Source: Edolisoma coerulescens
Taxonomy: Eukaryota > Chordata > Aves > Passeriformes > Campephagidae
Length of the DNA stretch: 64,000 nucleotides
Direction: 5' to 3'
Assembly: GCA_013397115.1 (NCBI GenBank)
Contig: VWZW01000883.1
Location: 740 to 64,739 of the forward strand
The stretch's first letter is position 1. Each line of letters starts with the position of its first letter. The position numbers were made by a program, and so were the translations under genes. This document shows, piece after piece, positions 12,001-22,158 of this stretch. The notes under the pieces are model-generated. The model made no database searches and was not told where the DNA came from. It saw nothing but the letters and a program-made list of their open reading frames with translations.

Positions 12001-12439
12001 AAATTCATCAGTGGAAAAAAACCCTGCAAACCGCAGGTATAAATTTAGGGATTTAGGAACAGTCCTAGGTGATGTACAAGCAAAAAAAAAAAAACCAAAA
12101 CCAAAAACCCTAAGAAGGAGAACTAGCCCAGCCTTTAGTGGAGCTGCTGGCAGGTACCTGTCCCGCAGCAGGACAAGCGGTCAGGATGTGCTGTTCCAGA
12201 CAGGGACCCCACAACGGGGGAGGGTCACTTCTGCGTCAGTTTTCCTACTGAGACAACTTTCCCTGTCATTTTTACAGCCGTTCTTCTTCAGCCTTTGAGG
12301 GATCCCTTTGCTGCACCCAAGGCCGGCCCCTGCTGTTTCCGTGGCAGATTCAGCTGCCTCTAACGACGGCTGGTGCCAGCGAGCCCTGCCATCACCTCGG
12401 AGATATGCACACACAGCCCTCACACGCTGCGCTTACCAC

Positions 12440-12790
12440 ATTTCCAGCCGCAGAGCGTTGAAAACACCGGGCACGGTGGGAGCGCAGCGGGAGGGAGGCG
12501 GAGCGGCCTGAGGGGCGGCCTGAGGGCGGGCACCCCCCGCGGCTGGGCGCAGGCGCGGCGCAGCGACAAGATGGCGGCGGCCGCGCTGTGCTGGGCGCTG
12601 AGGGCGGCTCGGCAGGTCAGACCGGCTCCCTCCCCTCCGTCCCTCCCGCTCTGCTTCCCCGCGTCTCTTCGGGGCCCTGTCCGCCGGCCGAGGCGCCGGG
12701 GAGCGGGCAGGGGAGATGCGGGTAGTGTTTGACCGCTGCCGGCTCGGCCCTGGCCCCGCGGCGCGGGAACATCGCGGGTGCGGTGTAATG
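12440..12790 (+). promoter_or_regulatory. MRPS14: MRPS14 CpG-island promoter
   Basis: GC- and CpG-rich, TATA-less sequence surrounding the first exon. GCGCAGGCGC at about 12548-12557 resembles an NRF-1 site, common in nuclear genes for mitochondrial proteins. AAGATGGCGGC at 12568-12578 matches the YY1 core and overlaps the start codon. The transcription start is not directly visible. Confidence 0.7.
12571..12615 (+). CDS. MRPS14: MRPS14 exon 1 (coding part)
   Basis: 15 codons, MAAAALCWALRAARQ, ending in phase 0 at CGGCAG|GTCAGA. The start is chosen because it is the ATG within AAGATGGCGGC and gives the family length. Confidence 0.93.
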
Positions 12791-14889
12791 TGGCGTTCGG
12801 TGTAGCTTGGGGCTCTTTTTGTCTCCGGTATCGTTAAAATCCTGGATCACGCGTTACACTTTTTACACCTCAGCGCTGTCTACATCTTCCTCACGAGGGG
12901 CAGCACCGATCTTTGCTCTCTGTGACGAGTAACAGGACCTGAGGGAACGGCGGGAGCTGTGTCAGGGAGGGTCAGGCTGGAGATCAGGGAAAGGTTCTTC
13001 CCCCAGAGGGTGCTGGGCACTGCCCAGGCTCCCCAGGGAATGGGCACGGCCCCGAGGCTGCCAGAGTTCCAGGAGTGTTTGGGCAACACTCTCAGGCGCA
13101 GGGTGGGATTGTTGGGGCCAGGCATTGAACTCCATGATACGTGTGGGTCCCTTCCAACTCAGGATATTCCATGCTTTATAGAATTAACAATTCCTCCTTG
13201 GCTAGGGCAAACTGTGTGCAACAGGCAGGTATCACAAGTTTCATTTCTTTAATCAGGTTCTTCCCTCGCCCTGCCCGAGGCAGGTGCGGAGCTACTACGT
13301 GGACTGGAGGATGCTGCGGGACGTCAAGAGAAGGAAGACGGCGTACGAGCACGCGGAGGAGAGGCTGCGGATCAACGCCATCCGGAAGAACTCCATCCTT
13401 CCCAGGGAGCTGCAGGTACCGGCAGCCGCTCCCCGGCTCTGCCCGGCCAGGCCGTGAGCCCACGCGTGGCTCTTGCTGCCGTGGCGTGCTCAGGGCCACG
13501 GCGGTCACTTTGTAGATGCAAACGGCTGTCCCAGGTCACAGATGTTGTGTTTCCCCAGCTCACAGGCACAGCATCATGTCACATTCCTAGTGACCTCAGC
13601 CTTTTGGGGGTGTTTACAACAGCAGCACTGGAGGTTGTGTGTGTTGGGTTGTGGGGTTTTTGAAACCAGTGCTTCTCGTGTAAGCAGTGAACGTAACACT
13701 AAATGAACTGAAGTCACATTTCCCTCCCCCCCACACTGCCCCTAACATACATTCACAAACCTATTTTCTTTACTTCCAATAATACAGAAAACTCTAGATT
13801 TTTTTAAATTTAAAAATCTGAAAGCCTTATCTAGCCAAAACCACCAATCTGTTCAATTAGAAATATTTAATTTTACTTCTTGCCTGAGCTACAAGCATGT
13901 GACACCTGCATGAGATCTGGGTGTTAAAAATGTTCTTAAAAATTCACTGCCCTGCTTTCAGCCTGCCTTACTAAGCACCAAAAACATTTGCAAGTATGAG
14001 ATTATTCCTGTATGTATTTGATCTGGCCACGATACTTACAAATCCTGGGAGAGAAAGTATATGAAATTTGATTTTATATATTGACTTTACTGTTCTCTGG
14101 GCAAGTTTGACTGGTGCTGGATGTCCTTAAGAGGCAAAACCATGAAATACAGAAAAAAGCCCCAGAAGAAAATCCTGTAACACCTTCCAAAGTAGACTCT
14201 ATGAGTCTGACATCCAAGCATACTGCCTTGGAAGCAGTTAATAAACAACATATATTTGAATTCAGCTCATGTGAAAAGACTAGCCTACCCTGCAACGAGG
14301 AGAAAGCCAAGTGGGTTTTTGACTAACTATAATTCCTGGTTTGAGGTTATTCAATCTGTAATAAGGTTAAATTTTGGGTCTCTTAGAGGGCTAGCCCACC
14401 TTGCAACAAGGACAGAGACAAGCTGACTTGACTGGTTATAATGAGTGGCTTGAGATTGTTCTGTGTAATAAGGTAATTTCGGGGTCTCCATGTGGATCAG
14501 TTTACATGCACTGTTGGAGTGCCCAGAAAGAAAGGGCTGAATGAGGAATACAGGTGAAAGTTCCCAATTAAATAGCAAATTCATGAGGTGGTAGAGAAGC
14601 TTGTGATGGTACCTACTCCACATCTGGATTTTGAGGTCTGGCAGTAGGGCGTCTCTGAACCCTGGGGAACACAGATGAACTCTTGTGCTGTGGTCTTCTG
14701 TTGTAGGAAGTGGCTGATAAAGAGATCGCTGCCCTGCCCCGGGACAGCTGCCCCGTGAGGATCCGGAACAGGTGTGTCCTGACATCCCGCCCTCGAGGGG
14801 TTAAGCGGCGTTGGAGGCTCAGCAGAATTGTTTTCCGCCACTTTGCTGACCATGCTCAGATGTCCGGTGTACAGAGAGCCATGTGGTGA
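12571..14889 (+). CDS. MRPS14: Mitochondrial small-subunit ribosomal protein uS14m, three exons, complete
   Basis: Nuclear-encoded component of the mitochondrial ribosome small subunit (uS14 family), which acts in the mitochondrial matrix in translation. Three exons (12571-12615, 13257-13415, 14707-14889) join in frame to 128 residues, the same length as human MRPS14. The N-terminus MAAAALCWALRAARQ is basic, alanine-rich and suits mitochondrial import. The core VRSYYVDWRMLRDVKRRK, the RINAIRKNSILPREL segment, and the C-terminal CPVRIRNRCVLTSRPRGVKR plus RRWRLSRIVFRHFADH are typical of S14 and close to human. The ATG sits in a CpG island. The gene runs tail-to-tail with CACYBP. Alternative use of a second in-frame acceptor in exon 2 would remove nine residues. 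Confidence 0.97.
12616..13256 (+). other. MRPS14: MRPS14 intron 1
   Basis: 641 bp, GTCAGA...TTAATCAG. Its 5' part is still CpG-rich; its 3' half is largely a CR1 insertion. No RNA gene was recognised. Confidence 0.9.
12955..13185 (+). mobile_element. CR1: CR1 LINE 3' fragment in MRPS14 intron 1
   Basis: Contains GGTTCTTCCCCCAGAGGGTG, GGGCACGGCCCCGAGGCTGC and TTGAACTCCATGATACGTGT, ending GATATTCCATGCTTTATAG. It is in the sense orientation and close to the exon 2 acceptor. Confidence 0.9.
13257..13415 (+). CDS. MRPS14: MRPS14 exon 2
   Basis: 53 codons, acceptor AATCAG|GTTCTT, donor CTGCAG|GTACCG, phase 0 at both ends. The first nine residues, VLPSPCPRQ, align with the human MVPSSASGQ segment. 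A second AG at 13282-13283 after a pyrimidine-rich run could start the exon at 13284 in the same frame. Confidence 0.95.
13416..14706 (+). other. MRPS14: MRPS14 intron 2
   Basis: 1,291-bp intron, GTACCG...CTGTTGTAG. AT-rich. No repeat or gene was recognised. Confidence 0.9.
14707..14889 (+). CDS. MRPS14: MRPS14 exon 3 (terminal coding exon)
   Basis: 60 codons plus TGA, acceptor TTGTAG|GAAGTG. It encodes EVADKEIAALPRDSCPVRIR through the conserved RPRGVKRRWRLSR motif and ends SGVQRAMW, as in the human C-terminus. Confidence 0.97.
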   Translation, partial: EVADKEIAALPRDSCPVRIRNRCVLTSRPRGVKRRWRLSRIVFRHFADHAQMSGVQRAMW

Positions 14890-15184
14890 TAATCACCACA
14901 TGGAGGTGCACTCAGGCAGAAGAAACAAACCAGGCTCATTTGTGTGTGCAATTAAAGCAAGACTGTCCTGCCTCGGAGTCCAGCACCAATGTCAAACTAA
15001 TAAGGGAAGGGCGAGAAGTTGTGCTGATTCATTAAACTCCCTGGATTACAGCTGGTATCAGCTGACAAGCAGCAGCACAACTGCACTGAACTGGTCTGTG
15101 TGAGAGGCAGTTTGATTGTGAGAAAAAGTCACTATGTGATGGTTGCAGAACTAAGCAGAGGTTGGTGGTATGGGCAACATTAGA

Positions 15185-15190
15185 AATAAA
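15185..15190 (+). terminator. MRPS14: Candidate MRPS14 polyadenylation signal
   Basis: AATAAA about 300 bases after the MRPS14 stop. A second AATAAA lies at 15337-15342. Either could end the message; no transcript evidence is available from sequence alone. Confidence 0.4.
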
Positions 15191-15343
15191 GACATACAGC
15201 ACAAGGCTTGTTTAAGCATTTTTTTTTTGCCACCGTACGGTAAATTCACCACGGTAATTTGGGTAAAAGCATAAATAAAACTGCACAACAGGGCAAAGTG
15301 GTATTCTGCCATGAACAAGGGCAAGCACAGAGTGGGAATAAAA

Positions 15344-16446
15344 CATGGCCTCAAGTTTATATACTCTTGCTATGCAAACTAAATATTAACGAGCAAAGTG
15401 GCTAAAGGTCCTGTTAGAAACTGTGCTGGTATTTCTCGTTTGTAGTGCAGTGCTCGATCCAATGCTTCAAGAACAAGGTAGCAAGGAAGCCCTAGTCCAG
15501 GCCCTAACAGGAGAGTGATGGCTTCCTTAATTCATAGGTAACAAGTCTGTCCTTGGGAGACACGTGAGAAGGAGGCAGGAAGGACACAACAACAAGCTTG
15601 CTGCTAAGGTCATGTTTGCCCTGTACTCTTCTTCAAAGCAGTGCAGTAAAGGGGGGACAGTGGCTGCTCTGTCCCCCTCCCCAGCGGTGGGGCTGGGAGG
15701 TGGCAATAAAAAGGCCAAATACCACTAGCAGCAAACTGACAGCAACCATCACAGCCAGCTGAGTCATATTTTGGTGTATAAGCCATCTTAATAAACTTCT
15801 TACTCTCTTACCTTAAAACCCTTCAAAGTCGATGGAGAAAGTGGAGCTTAACCCTTTTTTTCCTACTTCACACTGCTAGAGCCAGGACAAGCTCCATGTC
15901 CAGCATCATGGCTCACTGCTCCTGCTGCTGACTGCAGACTGCATCCTGACTGATGCCATCTCAAAGACATCCCAAGATGCTCACAGCTGGCACAAGCACT
16001 TTGACTTCCAAAATACATAGTAGTATTAGACAGTAATAGTTTCTGAGAGTAATTATTAAATTTGAATACCACAGGATTAACACCATATTGTTTCTGCTTA
16101 ACTATCAAGTGCTTAGGATATGGTTCTGCTTTCTTCAGCAGTTCTCCCTTTGTGACATGCTTTACAGTTCAGCACTTTCCCATATTTAATCAAAAAGCTA
16201 CATCCTGTGAAGTGAGCATGACACTAGCCCCAGCAACCACATGGGTACAGCTGCCACTGGCAACAGAGGCCTCGACCCATCCTAGTTTTAAGATTCCTGC
16301 ACTTTAACATTCTGTTCTCAGTCTCACAGCACTCCCCGCTTATCTGAGATGCTTTTTCAAGGAGGGTTAAGGATATATAATACCCTAAGCTTCACTCCTC
16401 AGGAAATGCTGAACCACTTGACTGACGGAAATGCTTTATAAGCTAT
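15344..16446. other. Gap between convergent 3' ends
   Basis: About 1.1 kb between the likely ends of MRPS14 (+) and CACYBP (-). No repeat, ORF or RNA gene recognised. Longer 3'UTRs from either side could overlap here. Confidence 0.5.
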
Positions 16447-16452
16447 TTTATT
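16447..16452 (-). terminator. CACYBP: Candidate CACYBP polyadenylation signal
   Basis: AATAAA on the minus strand about 130 bases after the CACYBP stop codon, a reasonable distance for a short 3'UTR. Confidence 0.55.
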
Positions 16453-16582
16453 TAAATATTTTCTCCAACCTGAAATGGAAAATGACTGTCTTTGCTTGGA
16501 AGAAGGTTATGTAAACGATGATCTTTGCAGCACAGCGTGTCTCACATGGAAGATCAGTTTTAAGGCGGCCCTTAGAGTACTT

Positions 16583-16742
16583 TCAGATATCCATTGGTAT
16601 GTCCCCTTTGTACTGCTTTTCTCTGCTTTCCACCCAGGCCTTATTGATGGTGCGCTTCATCTCATCGTCCCCTTCCGCGTACATCTTCTTTAAAATGTTC
16701 ATGAGCCCCTCACTGGGATCTGCGGTGTCATAGGCAGCCTTC
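16583..16742 (-). CDS. CACYBP: CACYBP exon 6 (terminal)
   Basis: Acceptor GTCTTGCAG|GAAGGC, then EKAAYDTADPSEG through RTINKAWVESREKQYKGD and a stop at 16583-16585. It carries the SGS-domain core. The last residues IPMDI differ from the human TEF ending. Confidence 0.95.
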
Positions 16743-19700
16743 CTGCAAGACGGACACATGACAAGGTCAGCTATACCCAACAAAATTAAATGCTACTATT
16801 TGTTTGAAACACCCTGGGAACAGGACTTTTGCTTTGGCAAAGTCTTTAGATCACGGCGGTCTCGGTCAGCTTCCAAATAGGAAGAATCCTAAGAAGCACC
16901 CTTAAACCAAGTGCCAGTTGAGTAGTATACCTAGAGATGTCCCATGGGGTGGGACAGTATTTTGATGGGAAGCATTTTGCAGTAAACATGACCTTGGAAG
17001 CACTGCCCAAAATTATTTGCAGGAAGCAGAAGTGAAATATAACAGACACAGAAAGTACCAGTACCTGCCTTGTGTTATGTGACAAGTGAATAAAAATGGA
17101 GAAATGACCACATCAAGCTCTTTGGAGAGACCACATTCACAACCCAAAAGGCTTTTTTTCTGCTTCCCATTTTTCAGGTGATCTCCAGAGGTTAACTGAC
17201 TTCTTAACACATTGCATTTCAAAGCAATTTTCTCAGGTGATGAACAGTGCCACCTGCAGTCAGCACCCGTGGAGGACATGGCCCGTGTGACCCGACTATA
17301 CATAATGTCCTCTGGCAAAAGTCCTCTCCATCCCATTTTCCAAAATCCTGTAGATAGTTCCTGGTGTAGTCTAGCTCAAAAACACAGCAGATGAAAACAG
17401 ATCAGCAGGGGGAGCAATTTCCTCACGCTCAGGGCTAACCACTGGCTGCACAGACCCTGGCTGGGACCAGCATTTCTGGAGCTGTCCATCTGACAAACAG
17501 AAAATCTTCAGGAATTCTCTGCACAAGATACAGGTTTAACCAAGTGACCCTGTCCCTCCAGAAAACTGCATCAATTGTCAAGTCACTTCCTCTTAAATCT
17601 CCTGTGATGCCATTTGAGTGGAGAGGGTTGTTTTGCCCTAAATTTGGGTACTTATACCTGATCATTTTTAGCAAATCACCCTAAAAACACACACAAAATG
17701 AATTGTTGTTGGCAGGGATAACATTCTCAATAGAGTTGTCATGCTTCAAGGTGGCTATACATGTAAAATAACATGAAATCATTATATGACATACATATAT
17801 ATATATATTTTAGAAAGTCTCTTGTCCCCAGGTGTTTCCTGCTGTCATTTACCACCCTCATACCTGTGTATGTCTAAGATGCCTGCTGCTCCCAAGCACT
17901 TGGAGTGTTACAAACTGGCTTGAGACGTTGGATAATCATCTAAGTAAACAAAGACCTGTTTTGCCACAAGCACGCTGGGATTTTTGTGCAGGCACTTCAC
18001 ACACAGGTGACAATGATTTTTTGACCAGTAGAGCTGCAGGGGATATATCCATGTATTTCCATATAATACACACTTGAGCTAAAAACAGTCACCTCACTAA
18101 TGCAGTTTTTGCAATGAATGCAGCCATCAAAATGCAAATGAATCTTTAATTGGTTGATTCTGTTTAGAATTCTCACTGCAGGTCTTCCCTATCATATGTC
18201 CTATGATGCAGCCTTCATCATTAACAATAAAACAGTGGAGGAGTGGCAACTAAAGTCTAATTCTTCCACTTGCAGTCCTACAAGTACCAAAACAAATCCC
18301 AACCTAACGCTCCTCAAACATCTCAGGGCCTGTCCCCCAGACCAACAATCCTCACAATAACTGCACAGTCAGTACAGATCTCTCCCAACAGTCCTGAAAC
18401 AACACAGAGAACAAGAAATGGAAAACAAGATGGAGGGTTGAAAAGACACTTACTCTTTCTCTTTGCTTTCTTTTTCCACTTGAGTGAGACAATCCCATTT
18501 TTCCTCCCGCTTCTTCTTACACATCACAAGGACCATGTCTGTCTTTATCTGTATGGTGAACAGCAAGGCATGGATTTAGAATGATTCATAAAGGGATGCC
18601 AGTCAAAATAAATAAGGTGAGCTTATAACACAAACCTTTTCCAAACTCACAAATTCCTGAAACATTTCTCTCAGCTATCCATTATTATCTAGCATCCTAA
18701 AATTACAGCATGTACTCAGCCTCCAGGTGCAACATATTAACTTCCCTGTGGACAATTTAAATTTGTGGTTAATGTAATACTAGCACAGACCTACAGTACC
18801 AACACAGAAGAACAGAAAGTGCTGCAGGAACACTGTTCAGTGATTTAAAGGATGCTCAAGTACCCAGGACTGCCTGGTAAAGAGTGACTATATTTACTAG
18901 ACTTCTCCAAGCATACCAAGTTCAGGTAGAGGCTCCTCCAATTTATTCCTCCAAGGATAAGAAGCTAGTTTTAGGGTATTGCTTAATCTCGCAACATATC
19001 TGCAAGTTACAAAGCCTGTTTACTTGCAACCCTGACCTAAATTTCACAAAGAACTCCTGCGTGCCACAGCAGACAAGGGTCTACTGCAGCTTTAGCTTGG
19101 CTTAACAAGTAGATGACCACTGCTCGCTTTCACACTGTGTTAAAAATCACCAGGGCATCCCTCTCGTTTATTTCAGCTGGTTTAATTTCACTCTGTACTC
19201 GTTTTAGGCCAATTTCCAATTGAACCAGTAGTTCTTCACATCTGATGTCACTAAGTACAACACAGAACTCACAGGAGGTATGTGACACATCTCTTAAGCC
19301 TGGAAAGGTGCCACAAGTAGCAGAGGATGGATATCACCAGACAGCAGCAGTAAAATGTTACTAGTTGTCCTGGTTTTGGCTGGGATAGTTAATTTTTCCC
19401 TTAGAAAATTAACCCCCTGCTAGGGTTAAACCACCACATCAGTGTTCAGTTCTGGAGCAACAGACCCTTACTAAGGCAGAACAGGTTCCAGACACTGCTT
19501 TGGGAATTAAGCCTATTTAAGCTTCCCAAGATTTCAGTCTGCTGACAAATCTCTTAAAATTGCAAAGAATTTCTCAGAGGTATTCAAAAGTACAAAGATG
19601 CAAATGAATGCTTGGTGGTATTTTCTGCTTAATTATTTCTGAAATCCTGTTGGTGAGCTATTAAGAAAAGCGCACAATATCCAGAGGTGATCTCTTGAAA

Positions 19701-22071
19701 TAGGATTCCAGAGACTAATTCCGCAGTTATGACAATCACAGATTAGTAAGACTCGTTCACAGTGCAGAGACTTAGCAGCAGAAGGGAGGGACTGAACATT
19801 AGAACTGAGTCTCCTGAACTAGTCAGGCAATGAACATGGTACTTCGTGAGGGCCCTAAATTACCTCTAACAGACAAGGTGCACTGACCTTTCTAGAACTG
19901 CCTTCCACAGAGATGGGCTTCAGGAGGTTGTTGAAGGTCATGGTGTAGTTCTTCCCATTCAGATTCTTCACTAGCAGATCAAATGACCTGGACCCAGGAA
20001 GTGGAGGGAGGAAAGGCACAAACATTCCAATTGTTATATTGTCTGAAAACCCTTTAGCAGGCATATTTCTTAGGAAAGCAGCTGTACCTCTTGGGAAAGT
20101 ACAAGAACTACTACTCTGGTACTACTCTGGTAGTACCTCAAGGCCAACAGGCTCGAATTACTTTATTCCCGGGGCTCTCAAAATGTTCAGTTCAATTTTG
20201 ACAGAGGAATTAAAAGGACCAATCCAGACAACAAATCAAGATCTTTAGGATCCTTTCTACCTCAATGATCCCCTATAACCTTGGATAAGCAGATTTCCTT
20301 AATGTTCACCTCAGTTCTATCACCACAAATATCCAGGGCTAACAATATGTGCCCTGTCAAGCAGCGTGAGGTGTACCTGTAAAGTGAAAACACCCCGATA
20401 CCCTCAAGTGCTACTAAAAGCTAATACAGCTGACATTTAAAAAAAGAAAAAAGGGAGTGGAGAAAAAAAGGATGATCCAACACTTCTGCATTTCAGTGTT
20501 CTTGTTGTGGTACAAGATGAACTCACCTCTCTGTGAAATTCACCTGCACATTCTCAGCTGGAAGCTTCTGGACACCACTTAAAGAGATGTAAATCTTAAC
20601 AAATTTATCTGACTGATCCCAACCTGGAAGCGAATGAAAGAGATTAAGTTCTACCTTTCCTTCATAAGCTTCATGCACTCCAACTTCCCCCACAAAGCCC
20701 CCTAGAATGACTAGGATCTTTGCCTTACTGAAACAATTTTCAGAGCGATAAAGGGAAAACATGAAGTATTCAGGAATAACTTGAGAGCAAAAGGAGGTCC
20801 CCCCCATGTAGCCCTGTTCCCTAATGCCTGCAAATTCTGAGAAAACCCACGTATCAGCTGAGGCCAAAAGAAAGCAACCCTGGCTGTGCAGGGGAACTCA
20901 GAGCCAGCTGTTTGCTCCTGCTGCAGTTTCCTTGACCCACTTCTTCCCCTACTCCCTGCATCTTGAGCAATTCCCTCTCCTCTCACCTACATGGCGAGCA
21001 GAGAAGCCAAAGCTTGCTCTTTGATTCCTGCTAAACACTAAGCAGTGGAAAAATACCAGCTGGTACAGCAAGGGTACTTACACATCCCACCAAACACTAC
21101 CACACAAACATGATCAATACACACTGGGGTTTGGATGGCAAGGTAAGCATGCAGTAGCTTTTAAAGTGGGGTCTCCAGTGTGGAATAAACTTAAGGCTTC
21201 ACTATAATGCTAAGTGGCAACTCTAACTCCCAGTAATGCCACCCTGCCATCTCTTCATGGAGATGCTGGTGCTCTAGAAAAATAATCCTACCATAATTGT
21301 TTATTTTCACTGTGTACCCTCCCAGCGATGACTTTTCTTCCTCTGCCACGTCTTTTGGCTTCGGCAGAGGCTGATTCTTGATTTCCAGCTCCAGCTTGTG
21401 TTTCTCTGCCACAAGGACATCACGCACCCGCTTCCTAGTGGCATTCGTGAGCAGTTCTTTAACCTCTTCCAAATCTTTCTGCAACTGGTTCAAAAACAAA
21501 GGATCACACGTATACATCAGATACATTCCTTGTGTTCAGGGCTCACAGCTTTTTATGACAATTCCAAGTGTTCCAGATGCTGGAGTTTCAGCTTTATCAG
21601 GTCAGTAGTTCAGTTTCCCACTACAACCACTTAAGCACGGAATCATCCCTTCCTCACTCCCTGACCACTCCTGCAGACATATACAACCACAGAATCTTAA
21701 TTCACAGAATGGGTCGGGCTGGAAGGGTGGAACCCCCTGCTCAACCAGGACCATCTCAGAGCACAAGACTGGAAAAGACCTCCAAGATCATCAATTCAGA
21801 CAAGGTTTAGGCTTTCAATGTTTAACTCTTCATAAGTTAAAAACCAACAGAAACCAAGAGAAGTTGGGCGGATGGCACAGCTCCCTCAGCACGCACCGCC
21901 GCAGGGGGAGACCCCCACAGCCCTCAGCGAACGCGGGGACTGACGGCTCCCCGCTCCCGCCTCCCAGCCGGGGCCACGCCGGGACCACACCGCTGCCCCT
22001 CGCACAGGGCCCCGCCAGCGCCCGGGGGGCAGCGCCGGGAATCGCCTCACCTCCTCCCGCGCCACGGCCAT
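16583..22071 (-). CDS. CACYBP: Calcyclin-binding protein / Siah-interacting protein, six exons, complete
   Basis: Adaptor that binds S100A6 (calcyclin) and the E3 ligase SIAH1 and links to SKP1 in ubiquitin-dependent turnover of targets such as beta-catenin; cytosolic and nuclear. Six exons (22051-22071, 21292-21484, 20527-20623, 19888-19987, 18454-18548, 16583-16742) total 666 bp and give 221 residues plus stop, against 228 in human. Domains in order: N-terminal helical SIAH-binding dimerisation region (LQKDLEEVKELLTNATRKRV), the CS domain (GYTVKINNYGWDQSDKFVKI through NLLKPISVEGSSRK), and the SGS domain with DPSEGLMNILKKMY and RTINKAWVESREKQ. Each splice junction preserves frame with consensus GT-AG. 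It starts in a CpG island and converges on MRPS14, as in human. Confidence 0.97.
16743..18453 (-). other. CACYBP: CACYBP intron 5
   Basis: 1.7-kb intron, no gene recognised. It contains a short (AT)n run near 17792-17808. Confidence 0.85.
18454..18548 (-). CDS. CACYBP: CACYBP exon 5
   Basis: 95 bp, acceptor CATACAG|ATAAAG, donor AAAGA|GTAAGT. Encodes IKTDMVLVMCKKKREEKWDC and LTQVEKESKEKE, matching the human VKTDTVLILCRKKVENTRWD region. The frame lies in a short ORF and needs splice signals to be seen. Confidence 0.93.
18549..19887 (-). other. CACYBP: CACYBP intron 4
   Basis: 1.3-kb intron with a tiny internally deleted LTR at 19366-19438. Otherwise nothing recognised. Confidence 0.85.
19366..19438 (+). 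mobile_element. 73-bp internally deleted LTR remnant
   Basis: It begins TGTCCTGGTTTTGGCTGGGA followed by TAGTTAATTTTTC, the canonical start of a common songbird LTR family, and ends GGGTTAAACCACCACA, the canonical end of the same family. Almost all of the roughly 550-bp interior is missing. The related, longer copy in this window is at 39983-40557. Confidence 0.6.
19888..19987 (-). CDS. CACYBP: CACYBP exon 4
   Basis: 100 bp, acceptor GGTCCAG|GTCATT (completing an Arg codon), donor AGAAAG|GTCAGT. Encodes SFDLLVKNLNGKNYTMTFNN then LLKPISVEGSSRK, the end of the CS domain. Confidence 0.96.
19988..20526 (-). other. CACYBP: CACYBP intron 3
   Basis: 539-bp intron, GTGAGT...GTCCAG. No repeat or gene recognised apart from a small direct repeat near 20110-20135. 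Confidence 0.85.
20527..20623 (-). CDS. CACYBP: CACYBP exon 3
   Basis: 97 bp, acceptor GCTTCCAG|GTTGGG, donor GAGAG|GTGAGT. Encodes WDQSDKFVKIYISLSGVQ and KLPAENVQVNFTER of the CS domain. Confidence 0.96.
20624..21291 (-). other. CACYBP: CACYBP intron 2
   Basis: 668-bp intron starting GTAGGA. Nothing recognised inside. Confidence 0.85.
21292..21484 (-). CDS. CACYBP: CACYBP exon 2
   Basis: 193 bp, acceptor TTGAACCAG|TTGCAG, donor TTATG|GTAGGA. Encodes LQKDLEEVKELLTNATRKRV, RDVLVAEKHKLELEIKNQ, a short linker a few residues shorter than in human, and GYTVKINNY. Confidence 0.96.
21690..21815 (-). mobile_element. CR1: CR1-like LINE 3' fragment
   Basis: Contains CACAGAATCTTAATTCACAG and GAAAAGACCTCCAAGATCAT, a diverged reverse-complement CR1 3' end. 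Its right edge merges with the duplicated block 21770-21920. Confidence 0.65.
21770..21920. repeat. Direct repeat, copy A (CACYBP intron 1)
   Basis: Shares GGAAAAGACCTCCAAGATCA, CAAGGTTTA, TTAAAAACCAAC and AGAAGTTGGG-GGATGGCACAG in the same order with 22590-22735. The two copies are diverged by roughly a fifth to a quarter by eye. Confidence 0.7.
22051..22071 (-). CDS. CACYBP: CACYBP exon 1 (coding part)
   Basis: Seven codons, MAVAREE, ending at GAG|GTGAGG in phase 0. The ATG has a strong context (GCCGCCATGG) and corresponds to the short human first exon encoding MASEE. Confidence 0.93.
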
Positions 22072-22158
22072 GGCGGCTCCCCGTGGAAACTCTGGAACCT
22101 TCCGGCCGCCGGAACTGACGCGCCGCCACCAGCCCCGCCGCCACCGCCCCTGAGGAGG

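Larger units (their letters stand above)
4757..12440. other. Intergenic or TNN 5' flank, no gene recognised
   Basis: A 7.7-kb AT-rich stretch between the TNN exons (leftward) and MRPS14 (rightward). It contains three CR1 fragments, listed separately. All open frames are under about 155 codons and none resembles a known protein. An unrecognised TNN 5'UTR or signal-peptide exon could lie here. The segment at about 8040-8930 is free of recognisable repeats and AT-rich. Confidence 0.5.
21485..22050 (-). other. CACYBP: CACYBP intron 1
   Basis: 566-bp intron. Its 5' end is CpG-rich. It contains a CR1-derived segment at about 21690-21815 and one copy of a duplicated block also found upstream of the gene. 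Confidence 0.85.
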
